Shown: piece by piece, positions 33,961 through 42,876 of the stretch
Layout of the letters: each line of letters starts with the position of its first letter
Numbering within the stretch: the first letter of the stretch is position 1
From: an uncultured Anaeromusa sp.
GTDB taxonomy: Bacteria > Bacillota > Negativicutes > Anaeromusales > Anaeromusaceae
Assembly: GCF_963676855.1 (NCBI RefSeq)
Contig: NZ_OY781460.1
Location: forward strand, 1,961,520-2,025,519
Length of the DNA: 64,000 nucleotides
Direction: 5' to 3'
Program-made: the position numbers and the translations under genes
The notes under the pieces: generated by a model
What the model was told of the DNA's origin: nothing
The model's input: the letters and a program-made list of their open reading frames with translations, nothing else
Database searches by the model: none

Positions 33961-34839
33961 GTGGGGTGGTTCGATAATAAAAAGCTGCCGCTGAGTATTG
34001 CGGCGCTCTTACTGGTGATCTTTCTGATAACGGCAATGAAAGGACCTGTGCGTATTCCTTTTTTGGAAACCGCGGCTGTGACGGTTCTTTCGCCTTTTCA
34101 GTATGCCTTCTCTTCGGTAGGGCATGGCATTCATAATACAGGATCGCAAGTTGGCGACATTTGGAACGTGTATGATGATAATCAGCAGCTGAAAGCGGAA
34201 GTGGAGCAACTGCGCCAGGAACGCTCACAACTGGCGGAAGTGCAGGCGGAGAACATTCGCTTGAAGGTGTTGCTGGACTATAAAGCCAGCTCACCACAGT
34301 TTGATCTGCTGATGGCGAAGGTAATTGCCAGAGATGCGTCTTCTTGGACAAATTCACTGACAATCAATCGCGGCTCCGCCGATGGCGTAACTAAAGACAT
34401 GGCTGTGGTTACGGCGCAAGGTGTTGTTGGCAGTGTTAGTAATGTATATGCGCATACCGCGCAGGTGCAGCTACTATTGGATCCTCGTAATGCGGTAGGC
34501 GCATTGGTGCAGCGACCAGAATCAAGAGTGGCGGCGGTCCTGGAAGGGCATGCAGCTTCGCCGCAGCAACCGCGTATGGTGAATATACCGCGTGATGCAG
34601 ATATTATTATCGGCGATACCGTGGTTACGTCAGGCTTCGGCGGCATTTATCCCCAAGGCATTGCATTAGGGGAAGTAGTTGATGTTGTGAATAGCGAAGG
34701 TGGGCTGTTAAAGTATGCTGTGCTTAAGCCTGCGGTGCAATTTGACCGCTTAGAAGAGGTGCAAGTGCTTGTTGGTTCGCGGCAGCCGCCGCCAGCGCCG
34801 TTGGCGCCAACGGTCGGCAATGCAGGAGGGAAAAAGTAG
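33961..34839 (+). CDS. mreC: Rod shape-determining protein MreC
   Basis: A 292-aa bitopic membrane protein: a short cytoplasmic N-terminus, one TM helix (LSIAALLLVIFLITAM, about residues 11-26), a coiled coil (QQLKAEVEQLRQERSQLAEV) and a periplasmic beta-rich domain with DASSWTNSLTINRGSADGV. It scaffolds the elongation machinery. The start is GTG 33961 after AGAGGAGTC. The C-terminus has a Pro/Ala-rich tail. Its stop shares a base with the start of mreD. Confidence 0.95.
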   Translation: MGWFDNKKLPLSIAALLLVIFLITAMKGPVRIPFLETAAVTVLSPFQYAFSSVGHGIHNTGSQVGDIWNVYDDNQQLKAEVEQLRQERSQLAEVQAENIRLKVLLDYKASSPQFDLLMAKVIARDASSWTNSLTINRGSADGVTKDMAVVTAQGVVGSVSNVYAHTAQVQLLLDPRNAVGALVQRPESRVAAVLEGHAASPQQPRMVNIPRDADIIIGDTVVTSGFGGIYPQGIALGEVVDVVNSEGGLLKYAVLKPAVQFDRLEEVQVLVGSRQPPPAPLAPTVGNAGGKK

Positions 34840-35318
34840 TGAAGCTTTTTGCCTGGTGCATTAGTGTAATTCTTTTACTGGCTTTGCAGACTACTTTGGC
34901 TCCGGCCATTTCCTTTAAAGATGTTCAACCCGACTTTGTCGTTTGTTTTGTGCTTGCTGCTGCCTTTTTGGGAGGGCGTACACCCGGAACGACCTGCGGA
35001 TTTTTTGGTGGCCTTCTGCAGGATTTGGTGACAGGAGGCATTTTAGGGTTACATCTGATTCCCTTGACTTTTATGGGGTATTTAGCTGGTATGGCGGAGC
35101 GCAAAGTTTTTAAAGACCATAGTCTGCTGCCGATATTGGCGGCTGGCGGCGCTACGTTAACTGAAGGCGTTTTTGCTGTTTTCTTCCTCAAACTGCTCGG
35201 TTTGTCGTTAGGATGGGGCGAAAGCTTGTATGAGATTGTATTACCGCAAGCGCTTTATAACATGGCGGTGGCTGTGCCGGTATATGGTTTGGTTCGCCTT
35301 TTATACCGGATTTCCTAA
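34839..35318 (+). CDS. mreD: Rod shape-determining protein MreD
   Basis: A 159-aa polytopic membrane protein with about five hydrophobic segments, including DFVVCFVLAAAFLGGRTPG and GGLLQDLVTGGILGLHLIPL. It belongs to the MreD family that works with MreC and PBP2. The GTG start at 34839 overlaps the mreC TAG by one base, so the two are translationally coupled. GGAGG lies a few bases upstream. Confidence 0.93.
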   Translation: MKLFAWCISVILLLALQTTLAPAISFKDVQPDFVVCFVLAAAFLGGRTPGTTCGFFGGLLQDLVTGGILGLHLIPLTFMGYLAGMAERKVFKDHSLLPILAAGGATLTEGVFAVFFLKLLGLSLGWGESLYEIVLPQALYNMAVAVPVYGLVRLLYRIS

Positions 35319-35330
35319 GCAGTAATGATT

Positions 35331-35368
35331 GTGAAGCACGGCAACAGGTCTGTGCTTTCACTTGTTTT
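35331..35368 (+). terminator. Hairpin after mreD, possible terminator
   Basis: GTGAAGCAC (35331-35339) pairs with GTGCTTTCAC (35352-35361), with one bulged base, followed by TTGTTTTTG. It may partly terminate transcription before mrdA or only stabilise the mreBCD mRNA end. Confidence 0.55.
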
Positions 35369-35414
35369 TGAGGATGATAAGCATGTGCAAAAAAGGCGAA
35401 AGTAGGGATGGCTG

Positions 35415-37250
35415 GTGCTTATAACCAAACGCTTAAGTCATCGCTTCGATGTCTTATTTTTAATTGTCATTTTTATTTTTGTGGCACTGATAAGCCGTTT
35501 GACTTATTTGCAATTGTATCAAGGCGACTATTACAGCTTGCTGGCGGATGGTAACCGAATTCGTCTGATTCCATCGATGGCTCCCAGGGGGATTTTTTAT
35601 GATCGCAATGGCGTTGCGGTCGTATCTAATCGTCCAGGCTTTACCGTTTCGTTGCTGCCGTTGGTAGGACCTGTGGAAGAATCGGTGCTGCAGCAGCTGT
35701 CGGCTATTCTAGCTATGCCTGTAGACGAAATCAAGCAGAAATTGGACCAACATGTTGGCTCGTTTGAACCGGTGCGCATAAAGACGAATGTAGGGGCGGA
35801 TATTGTTACTCGTATCGAAGAACGGCGCGGCGAATTAAAAGGTGTAATGATCGAAATTCAACCTATCCGCAATTATAATTTCAACGAACTGGCGGCGCAT
35901 GTCTTTGGCTATGTCAGCGAAATTAACGGCGATGAGCTGGAAAAGAAAAAGGCGGAAGGCTATAAATCCGGTGATATTATTGGTAAGTTTGGTTTGGAAA
36001 AGGTATACGACTCCGAACTGCGCGGCGTAGATGGCGGCGGTCAAATGGAAGTGGACGTTACTGGTCGTCCGGTGACGGTGCTGGGAAAACGAGAGCCGCA
36101 GCCGGGAAACAATCTGGTCTTAACCCTTGACTCGCGCATTCAAAAAGCGGCGGAAGAGGCCATGGATGCGCAACTTTACTATTTGCAGACGCAAAGTCAA
36201 TTCCGTAACGCCCGGGCGGCGGCGGCAGTGGTGCTTAATCCTAAAACGGGAGAGGTTTTGGCGATGGCCAGTCGGCCTACGTTTAACCCGAATTTGTTTG
36301 CTGGCGGTATTTCCAGTAAGGATTGGAACGCGCTGAATAATAATCCTTTTTATCCAATGAACAATAAAGCCATCTCAGGACAATATCCGCCGGGATCAAC
36401 CTTTAAAATTGTTACCGGTGTGGCGGCTTTGGAGCTTGGCAAGGTAACGCCGGAGGAAAAGATTTTGGACACCGGCAAACATTGGCTGATTCCCAAAACC
36501 AATGCGGATGGAGAAGCGTTGGGGTGGATTAATTTCAACGAAGCTTTATCCAAATCGGATAATGTGTATTTTTATGAGATGGGTAATCGCCTTGGGATTG
36601 ATAATCTTGAAAAATATGCCCGCCTTTTTGGTTTGGGAGATTATACCGGAATCAAATTGCCGGAAGAGGCCGACGGCTTAGTAGCCAATCAGCGGTATAA
36701 GAAAAAAGTCTTTGAGGAAGACTGGTATTTGTCAGAGACGTTTGATGCCGCGATTGGTCAAGGTTTTAATTTAGCGACGCCGTTGCAGATTGGCTTGCTG
36801 ATGAGTCAGATCGCTAATGGAGGACAACGGTATCGTCCCTATCTGGTGAGCAAAATTTTATCGCCTAACGGGGAACTGCTTAAAACCTTTGGACCGGAAA
36901 AAACTGGTGAAGCACCTGTTTCCTCAAAAACGCTGCAATTGGTGCGTGAGGGATTGCGTGATGTGGCGAAAGAAGGCGGTACTGGCGCTTCTTTGTTCCA
37001 AGACTTCCCGGTCAGCATTGCCGGCAAGACCGGCACGGCGGAAAATCCACATGGCAACGACCATGGTTGGTTTGTTGCTTATGCTCCCTATGAGGATCCG
37101 CGCGTGGTGGTTGTCGTGCTTGTGGAACAAGGCGGTTTTGGCGCCGGCTCTGCGGGGCCGATCGTTAAGAAAATACTAGAAGCCGCTTTTAATCTAAATC
37201 AGCCGCCGGGAGACGGAGCTAGGCTGCTTCGCCCCGGAACCGTGCTATAG
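35415..37250 (+). CDS. mrdA: Penicillin-binding protein 2 (elongation transpeptidase)
   Basis: A 611-aa class B PBP that cross-links peptidoglycan during elongation. An N-terminal TM helix (LFLIVIFIFVALISRL, about residues 15-30) anchors it. A dimerisation/pedestal domain follows, and then the transpeptidase motifs PGSTFKIVTG (SxxK), SKSDNVYF (SxN) and AGKTGTAENP (KTG). The start is GTG 35415; its ribosome binding site is weak (AGTAGGGATGG). It lies in the shape/division cluster between mreD and minC and should work with RodA encoded downstream. Confidence 0.95.
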   Translation: MLITKRLSHRFDVLFLIVIFIFVALISRLTYLQLYQGDYYSLLADGNRIRLIPSMAPRGIFYDRNGVAVVSNRPGFTVSLLPLVGPVEESVLQQLSAILAMPVDEIKQKLDQHVGSFEPVRIKTNVGADIVTRIEERRGELKGVMIEIQPIRNYNFNELAAHVFGYVSEINGDELEKKKAEGYKSGDIIGKFGLEKVYDSELRGVDGGGQMEVDVTGRPVTVLGKREPQPGNNLVLTLDSRIQKAAEEAMDAQLYYLQTQSQFRNARAAAAVVLNPKTGEVLAMASRPTFNPNLFAGGISSKDWNALNNNPFYPMNNKAISGQYPPGSTFKIVTGVAALELGKVTPEEKILDTGKHWLIPKTNADGEALGWINFNEALSKSDNVYFYEMGNRLGIDNLEKYARLFGLGDYTGIKLPEEADGLVANQRYKKKVFEEDWYLSETFDAAIGQGFNLATPLQIGLLMSQIANGGQRYRPYLVSKILSPNGELLKTFGPEKTGEAPVSSKTLQLVREGLRDVAKEGGTGASLFQDFPVSIAGKTGTAENPHGNDHGWFVAYAPYEDPRVVVVVLVEQGGFGAGSAGPIVKKILEAAFNLNQPPGDGARLLRPGTVL

Positions 37251-37344
37251 ATATCGGAACTCAAGAGAGTAAAGAAGGAATCTCGAGGAAAACAGAGAAT
37301 ATAACTAGGAATGTTTTCATTTAAGCGAGATGTAGGGAGTCGTC

Positions 37345-37950
37345 ATGCAAGATATGGTAGTGTTTAAGGGGAACCGGGGAGGCATTCAACTTTTCCTGGC
37401 TGATACAGATAATATGGAGGCGTTGTTCAAAGAATTGGCGGAAAAACTGGCGAGTGCATCGCAATTTTTTCTGGCAGGAACACGTTTGCAGGTAAAAATG
37501 CCTTCTTCCTGGCGGGAAGCGGCGGCAGAACAGGAAAAATTGACGCAGTTGCTGGCGAAGTATGAGTTACAGTGGGAGCCGTTTGAAGAAACAGAATCAA
37601 AGCAGCTTCAGGCGGAAATACTGTATGTAACAAGGACTCTGCGCAGCGGTCAAGAAATTCGCCATGAAGGCGATATTGAAATTACTGGGGACATCAACCC
37701 TGGGGCTGTCGTTGTAGCCGGGGGGAATATTCGCATTTTCGGCACTTGTCGAGGCGTAGTTCATGCCGGGTTTCCTGCGGATCGTGGCGCCTATATTGTG
37801 GCGGATCGCCTGATGGCTAGCCAGATTCGCATTGCCGATTTGATTGCTAGGGCGCCGGATGAGGTCCTAGAACAGCCTGAACAGACAGAGATGGCCCGTA
37901 TTGAAAATGAGATTGTTGTAATTGTGCCGATCGAGCAAGAGGAGGACTAA
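37345..37950 (+). CDS. minC: Septum site-determining protein MinC
   Basis: A 201-aa division inhibitor. The N-terminal half (residues 1 to about 95) is the FtsZ-interacting domain. The C-terminal half is the beta-helix that binds MinD and dimerises, recognised from GDINPGAVVVAGGNIRIFG, GVVHAGFPADRGAYIVADRL and LMASQIRIADLIAR. ATG 37345 follows GTAGGGAG. The minD start lies 2 bp after its stop. Confidence 0.94.
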   Translation: MQDMVVFKGNRGGIQLFLADTDNMEALFKELAEKLASASQFFLAGTRLQVKMPSSWREAAAEQEKLTQLLAKYELQWEPFEETESKQLQAEILYVTRTLRSGQEIRHEGDIEITGDINPGAVVVAGGNIRIFGTCRGVVHAGFPADRGAYIVADRLMASQIRIADLIARAPDEVLEQPEQTEMARIENEIVVIVPIEQEED

Positions 37951-37952
37951 CC

Positions 37953-38744
37953 ATGGGAGAAGTCATTGTTGTTACTTCTGGTAAAGGCGGGGTTGGCAAA
38001 ACGACGACAACTGCCAATCTTGGTACTGGTTTTGCGTTACAAGGCAAGAAAGTGGCGTTGGTTGATGCCGATATCGGCTTACGCAACTTGGATGTGGTTA
38101 TGGGGCTGGAAAACCGTATCGTGTATCATTTGGTTGATGTGGTGGAAGGAAACTGCCGACTGAAACAGGCTATGATTCGTGACAAGCGCTATGAAACCTT
38201 ATTTTTGCTGCCTGCAGCGCAAACAAGAGATAAATCTGCGGTCAATCCAGAGCAAATGAAGGCTTTATGTGAGGAATTGCGGCAGGAGTTTGATTATGTT
38301 TTGATTGACTGCCCCGCCGGTATCGAGCAGGGATTCAAAAACGCTATTGCCGGTGCGGATCGGGCCGTTGTGGTGACGACGCCGGAGGTGTCCGCGATTC
38401 GTGATGCGGATCGTATTATTGGTCTCTTGGATTCAGAACAAAAGGAAAACACCCGCTTGGTCGTCAATCGCATTCGTCCTAAAATGGTGCAGCGTGGCGA
38501 TATGATGAGTATTGACGATATTGTGGAAATTTTAGCGGTTGATTTACTGGGAATTATTCCAGAGGATGAGTTTATTGTTGTATCAACCAATCGCGGCGAA
38601 CCGGTTGTGACCAATCCGGCGGCTGCTTCTTGCCAGGCCTATCGCAATATGGTGCAGCGTTTGATGGGCGAAGAAGTTCCATTGTTGTCTTTTGAAGAAG
38701 AAGATGGCTTTTTTGGACGGTTAAAACGGATTTTGGGCCTGTAA
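37953..38744 (+). CDS. minD: Septum site-determining ATPase MinD
   Basis: A 263-aa membrane-associated ATPase that recruits MinC to the membrane and is driven by MinE. The deviant Walker A motif TSGKGGVGKTTTTANLG is at the N-terminus, DADIGLRNLDVVMGLE follows, and the C-terminus has the amphipathic membrane-targeting helix (FFGRLKRILGL). Start ATG 37953 follows AGAGGAGG within the end of minC. Confidence 0.97.
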   Translation: MGEVIVVTSGKGGVGKTTTTANLGTGFALQGKKVALVDADIGLRNLDVVMGLENRIVYHLVDVVEGNCRLKQAMIRDKRYETLFLLPAAQTRDKSAVNPEQMKALCEELRQEFDYVLIDCPAGIEQGFKNAIAGADRAVVVTTPEVSAIRDADRIIGLLDSEQKENTRLVVNRIRPKMVQRGDMMSIDDIVEILAVDLLGIIPEDEFIVVSTNRGEPVVTNPAAASCQAYRNMVQRLMGEEVPLLSFEEEDGFFGRLKRILGL

Positions 38745-38756
38745 GGAGGGACAAAG

Positions 38757-39020
38757 ATGTTAGCACTTCTCCAAAAAATTTTCGGACGTGAAAATAGTGC
38801 GTCTAAAGATGTTGCCAAAGAGCGTCTGCGTCTTGTTCTGGTGCATGACCGGGCTAGCGTATCACCGCAGGTCATGGAAGCAATGCGCGACGATTTGATT
38901 AAAGTAATTTCCAAGTATATGGAAATTAACGAACATGATATGGAATTTAGTTTGACAAATGATAAATCTGCCGTGGCGTTGATCGCTAATATTCCCGTGC
39001 AACGCATGAAGCGTGGATAG
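38757..39020 (+). CDS. minE: Division topological specificity factor MinE
   Basis: An 87-aa protein that activates the MinD ATPase and sets the Min oscillation. The conserved central segment ERLRLVLVHDRASVSPQVME (about residues 21-40) contacts MinD; the C-terminal half is the dimerisation domain. Start ATG 38757 follows AAGGAGGG. Presence of MinE rather than only DivIVA agrees with a Negativicute. Confidence 0.95.
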   Translation: MLALLQKIFGRENSASKDVAKERLRLVLVHDRASVSPQVMEAMRDDLIKVISKYMEINEHDMEFSLTNDKSAVALIANIPVQRMKRG

Positions 39021-39083
39021 ACCGTTTCAAGGCATGCAGCATGGCGAAGGGGCAGATGAAAGAGGAAGGAAACATCGCGTGCA

Positions 39084-40190
39084 ATGCTTAACCGAAGACT
39101 ATTGCGCAATCTTGACTGGACGCTTATCGGAGTAACCGTATTGTTGCTTTTGTTGAGTTTGGTCATTATCGGCAGCGCCACGCATATCAATAACCCGTCG
39201 GAAGAAAGATATTGGTTTGTGCAGCGACAGGGACTGTTTGCTATTTTGAACTTGGTGCTGATCGTGGGGTTGTTAAACTTTGACTATCGCACATTAGGGC
39301 GGTTGGCGCAGCCGCTATATGGATTAAACTTAGTGCTGCTTTTGGCAGTTATGTTTGTTGGACAGAGCGCACTGGGCGCGCAGCGATGGATTCAAGTAGG
39401 GCCCATCAGTTTGCAGCCTTCTGAGTTTTCTAAGCTGATCATGATTATCGCCTTGGCGAAATTATTAGAGGGGCGGGTCGGCAAACTCAACTCATTCCGG
39501 GAAATCTTACCGGTGTTCTTGTATGTGGCCATACCTTTCTTACTGGTGATGAAACAGCCTGATTTGGGAACGTCGCTGGTATTTTTAGCGATTCTCTTCG
39601 GTATGATTTTTATCGCCGGAATTAATACTAAATATTTGATGGCTATTTTTGGCGCTGGCTTGGCATTTATGCCTGTTTTTTGGCATTTTCTTAAGGATTA
39701 CCAAAAAAAGCGCTTGACTGTTTTTTTGGATCCCAACGTAGATCCTCTGGGATCGGGATATCATATTATTCAGTCGAAGATTGCTATTGGTTCGGGCATG
39801 CTTTTTGGCAAAGGGTTGTTTGGCGGTACCCAAAGTCAGTTGAACTTTCTGCCTGAAAATCATACAGATTTTATTTTTGCTGTTATTGGCGAAGAATTGG
39901 GCTTTTTGGGCTCAGTGCTGCTGCTATTGCTGTACTTTGTGCTGTTGTACCGTGGGGTTAAGATTGCTGGAGACGCTAGGGATAATTTCGGCTCTCTTTT
40001 AGCGACAGGCGTAACTTCGATGCTGGGTTTTCATGTACTGGTAAATGTCGGCATGACTGCCGGCATTATGCCTGTGACTGGTATTCCTTTGCCCTTTATG
40101 AGTTATGGCGTTAGTGCACTGACTACCAATTTGCTTAGTGTCGGCTTGCTGTTAAATATTTATATGCGCAGACAGAAAATTATGTTCTGA
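39084..40190 (+). CDS. rodA: SEDS peptidoglycan polymerase RodA
   Basis: A 368-aa integral membrane glycosyltransferase with about ten TM segments that works with PBP2 in elongation. Family motifs include LGAQRWIQVGPISLQPSEFS and, near the C-terminus, GIMPVTGIPLPFMSYGVSAL. It resembles FtsW/SpoVE, but the cluster with mreBCD and mrdA favours RodA. The ATG at 39084 has GGAAGG about 16 bases upstream, a rather long spacing; no better in-frame start is visible. Confidence 0.93.
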   Translation: MLNRRLLRNLDWTLIGVTVLLLLLSLVIIGSATHINNPSEERYWFVQRQGLFAILNLVLIVGLLNFDYRTLGRLAQPLYGLNLVLLLAVMFVGQSALGAQRWIQVGPISLQPSEFSKLIMIIALAKLLEGRVGKLNSFREILPVFLYVAIPFLLVMKQPDLGTSLVFLAILFGMIFIAGINTKYLMAIFGAGLAFMPVFWHFLKDYQKKRLTVFLDPNVDPLGSGYHIIQSKIAIGSGMLFGKGLFGGTQSQLNFLPENHTDFIFAVIGEELGFLGSVLLLLLYFVLLYRGVKIAGDARDNFGSLLATGVTSMLGFHVLVNVGMTAGIMPVTGIPLPFMSYGVSALTTNLLSVGLLLNIYMRRQKIMF

Positions 40191-40218
40191 AGAGGCCTGA
40201 TGGCAAAATATGTTGTAG

Positions 40219-40275
40219 CAGGACGCCCCATGATGGTCATGCGCCTAGTTGGCGCTATGGCGCTGGAGGCGTCTT
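40219..40275 (+). other. Long imperfect hairpin between rodA and the radical-SAM gene
   Basis: AGGACGCC (about 40220-40227) pairs with GGCGTCTT (40268-40275), and the inner GCGCC-TAGTT-GGCGC forms the tip of the same stem. No strong U-run follows directly, only TTGTTGACGTTTT. It may be a weak terminator or an mRNA-stabilising element. Confidence 0.5.
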
Positions 40276-40304
40276 GTTGACGTTTTATTAAGAGGAGGAT
40301 GAGC

Positions 40305-42161
40305 ATGCTTCAATTGGATGCGGCCATGCTGAGTCGTGTGGAAAAGCCTGCCCGTTATACTGGGCAGGAGTACAATAGTGTGCGTAAGGAATTGCATTCT
40401 GGGCTAGTGCGTATGGCGTTATCTCTGCCTGATGTATATGAAGTAGGTATGTCGAATTTGGGGTTAAAAATATTATATCAACTGCTGAATGAACGGGAAG
40501 ATGCGGCAGTGGAGCGGGTATACGCGCCATGGGTGGACATGGAGAAAGAGATGCGCCAGGCTGGTTTGCCTTTGTATTCTCTGGAAACACGCACGCCGAT
40601 CCGGGATTTTGAGTTGCTCGGGTTTTCCTTGCAATATGAAATGAGCTACAGCAATGTGCTGAACATGCTCGATTTGGCGGGTATTTCCCTTTTGGCGCGA
40701 GAAAGGCAAGAGGATGAGCCGTTGGTAATTGGCGGTGGCCCTTGTGTGTTTAATCCGGAACCGGCGGCTGACTTTTTTGATTGTTTTGTTCTAGGCGAAG
40801 GTGAGGAAGTTCTAGGCGAAGTGATTGCACAATACAGTGCCTGGAAAGAAGCTGGAAAACCGGGAGGCCGTCAGGAGATTTTGCGTCGTTTGGCAACTTG
40901 CCGCGGTATTTATGTACCGTCTTTTTATGAGGTTCAATATGATGAAACCTCGTTTGATACTGTTGTAACGCCGTTGAGGCCAGAGGCGCCAGCGTGCGTG
41001 CAAAAGCGCGTGGTCGCGGACTTGGATGCGATGGGAACAGCGACTCGGCCTATCGTTTCCTATGTGGAATCGGTGCATGACCGGATTATGATGGAACTCT
41101 TCCGGGGCTGCACCCGGGGCTGCCGCTTTTGCCAGGCCGGTATTATTTACCGTCCTGTGCGGGAACGAAAGCAAGAAACATTACAGGCGCTGGCTAAAGA
41201 GATGCTGGAGCATACAGGCTATAATGAAATGTCCTTAACTTCATTGAGTTCAGCAGACTATTCCTGTTTGGAACCGCTAGTGGGAGCACTGCTGGACAAA
41301 CACAAAGCAGAAGGTGTTAGCTTATCGCTGCCGTCCTTGCGCATTGATAGCTTTTCCGTGGATTTGGCTCACAAGGTGCAACAAGTGCGAAAAAGCGGTT
41401 TGACCTTTGCGCCGGAGGCGGGGACGCAGCGGCTGCGGGATGTAATTAACAAAGGAGTTACGGAAGAGAATCTGCACCAAGCGGTCAGCGCAGCATTTTC
41501 ATCCGGCTGGTCGACGGTGAAGCTCTATTTCATGATTGGCTTACCGACGGAAACCGATGAAGATGTGTTGGGGATTGCCGATTTGGCTTATAAAGTAGTA
41601 AATTGGTACAAGGCTGTAAAAGGGAGAAAAGGTGTCAAGGTGACAGTCAGCGTTTCCTCTTTTGTGCCTAAACCGCACACCGCGTTTCAGTGGTTTCCTC
41701 AGAACAGCCGTGAAGAAATTGAGCGCAAACAGCAACTGCTACGGGAACGCATCCGAGGCGGCGGCGTTACGTTGAGCTGGCATGATTCAAGGACCAGCTT
41801 TTTGGAAGGCGCTTTTGCTAGAGGGGATCGTCGTTTGGGAGCTGTGCTGCTTGCCGCCTGGCGCGGCGGTGCGCGCTTTGACGGATGGTCGGAGCATTTC
41901 AACTATCGGACATGGATGGAAGCCTTTGAAGCTTGCGGTGTAGATCCTCATCAATACGCCAACCGTGAGAGACGGCTTGAGGAGCAGTTGCCTTGGGACC
42001 ATTTATCCTGTGGTGTGGATAAGGAGTTTTTACAGCGCGAATATGCGGCCGCACTGGCGGAGACGCTAACAGAAGACTGTCGTCGGGGCGCTTGCGGCGC
42101 TTGCGGCGTCTGCCCGGCGTTGGGCGTCTCTGTGCAGGATTGGAGGAGCCAAAATGCATAA
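40305..42161 (+). CDS. TIGR03960 family B12-type radical SAM protein
   Basis: A 618-aa radical SAM protein of the TIGR03960 family. The N-terminal 200 residues resemble a B12-binding-like domain. The radical SAM cluster motif is RGCTRGCRFCQAG near residue 267, with SLSSADYSC and FAPEAGTQRLRDVINKG further on. Its function is not established; it nearly always pairs with the TIGR03936 protein encoded next (8-bp overlap), and RNase G follows. An rRNA/tRNA modification role has been suggested from such neighbours, which is inference. ATG 40305 lies 6 bases after AGAGGAGG. The C-terminus has a Cys-rich tail (CRRGACGACGVCP). Confidence 0.9.
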   Translation: MLQLDAAMLSRVEKPARYTGQEYNSVRKELHSGLVRMALSLPDVYEVGMSNLGLKILYQLLNEREDAAVERVYAPWVDMEKEMRQAGLPLYSLETRTPIRDFELLGFSLQYEMSYSNVLNMLDLAGISLLARERQEDEPLVIGGGPCVFNPEPAADFFDCFVLGEGEEVLGEVIAQYSAWKEAGKPGGRQEILRRLATCRGIYVPSFYEVQYDETSFDTVVTPLRPEAPACVQKRVVADLDAMGTATRPIVSYVESVHDRIMMELFRGCTRGCRFCQAGIIYRPVRERKQETLQALAKEMLEHTGYNEMSLTSLSSADYSCLEPLVGALLDKHKAEGVSLSLPSLRIDSFSVDLAHKVQQVRKSGLTFAPEAGTQRLRDVINKGVTEENLHQAVSAAFSSGWSTVKLYFMIGLPTETDEDVLGIADLAYKVVNWYKAVKGRKGVKVTVSVSSFVPKPHTAFQWFPQNSREEIERKQQLLRERIRGGGVTLSWHDSRTSFLEGAFARGDRRLGAVLLAAWRGGARFDGWSEHFNYRTWMEAFEACGVDPHQYANRERRLEEQLPWDHLSCGVDKEFLQREYAAALAETLTEDCRRGACGACGVCPALGVSVQDWRSQNA

Positions 42162-42876
42162 GGTTCGGATGGAGATTACCAAAGAAGAAGAAGTTTGTTT
42201 TATTTCGCATTTGGATTATGCCCGTGCCATGGAACGGGCCATTCGTCGCGCCAAACTGCCTGCTGCGTATTCCGAGGGCTTCAATCCTCACATGAAGTTG
42301 GCGTTTGCTTCGGCTTTGTCAGTGGGAGTAACCAGCGAAGGAGAGTACATGGACTTGGAGCTGACGGAGTTAGTGACGTTAGAGGATTGTGCTGCTAGAC
42401 TGAACCAATCTTTGCCTCAGGGAATTCGGGTGAAGCGGTTATGCTCTCTGCCAGAACGCGCGCCGTCCTTGATGTCGCAGATCAATCGCGCCGCTTACCG
42501 CGTGGTTTTGCGCCTTTCGGAAACGGAGGTAGCACAAGGGGCTGAGGCCTTTCAAAATGCCGCAACCGTTCCGTATACTAAGCTGTCTCCTAAAGGGAAT
42601 CGGGATATTGATGCCAAGATATATGTGCCGGGAACGTTGACAGTGCAGCGTTTGTCGGATGAAGAGTGCGCTCTTTCTTTTTCCATTCGCATCACACCAA
42701 CAGGCAGTATGAAGCCTGTGGAGGTAGTTGAAGCGACAGGAGGTCTAGTGGGGCAGGGACAACGCTGGCGGGCGGCGGCGCGGATTCATCGCGTGGGTTT
42801 GTATGTAGACGATGCACAAGGCCTTGCGCAAAGCCTGTTTGGAACTGGTGAGGTTGTGGAGGCCATGCTGTCATGA
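42154..42876 (+). CDS. TIGR03936 / DUF2344 family protein
   Basis: A 240-aa protein of the DUF2344 family, starting with the typical KEEEVCFISHLDYARAMERA and GFNPHMKLAFASALSVGV. The family is the partner of the upstream radical SAM protein; in some bacteria the two are fused. Function unknown. It overlaps both neighbours (8 bp upstream, 4 bp downstream), which indicates tight co-expression with the radical SAM protein and RNase G. Confidence 0.9.
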   Translation: MHKVRMEITKEEEVCFISHLDYARAMERAIRRAKLPAAYSEGFNPHMKLAFASALSVGVTSEGEYMDLELTELVTLEDCAARLNQSLPQGIRVKRLCSLPERAPSLMSQINRAAYRVVLRLSETEVAQGAEAFQNAATVPYTKLSPKGNRDIDAKIYVPGTLTVQRLSDEECALSFSIRITPTGSMKPVEVVEATGGLVGQGQRWRAAARIHRVGLYVDDAQGLAQSLFGTGEVVEAMLS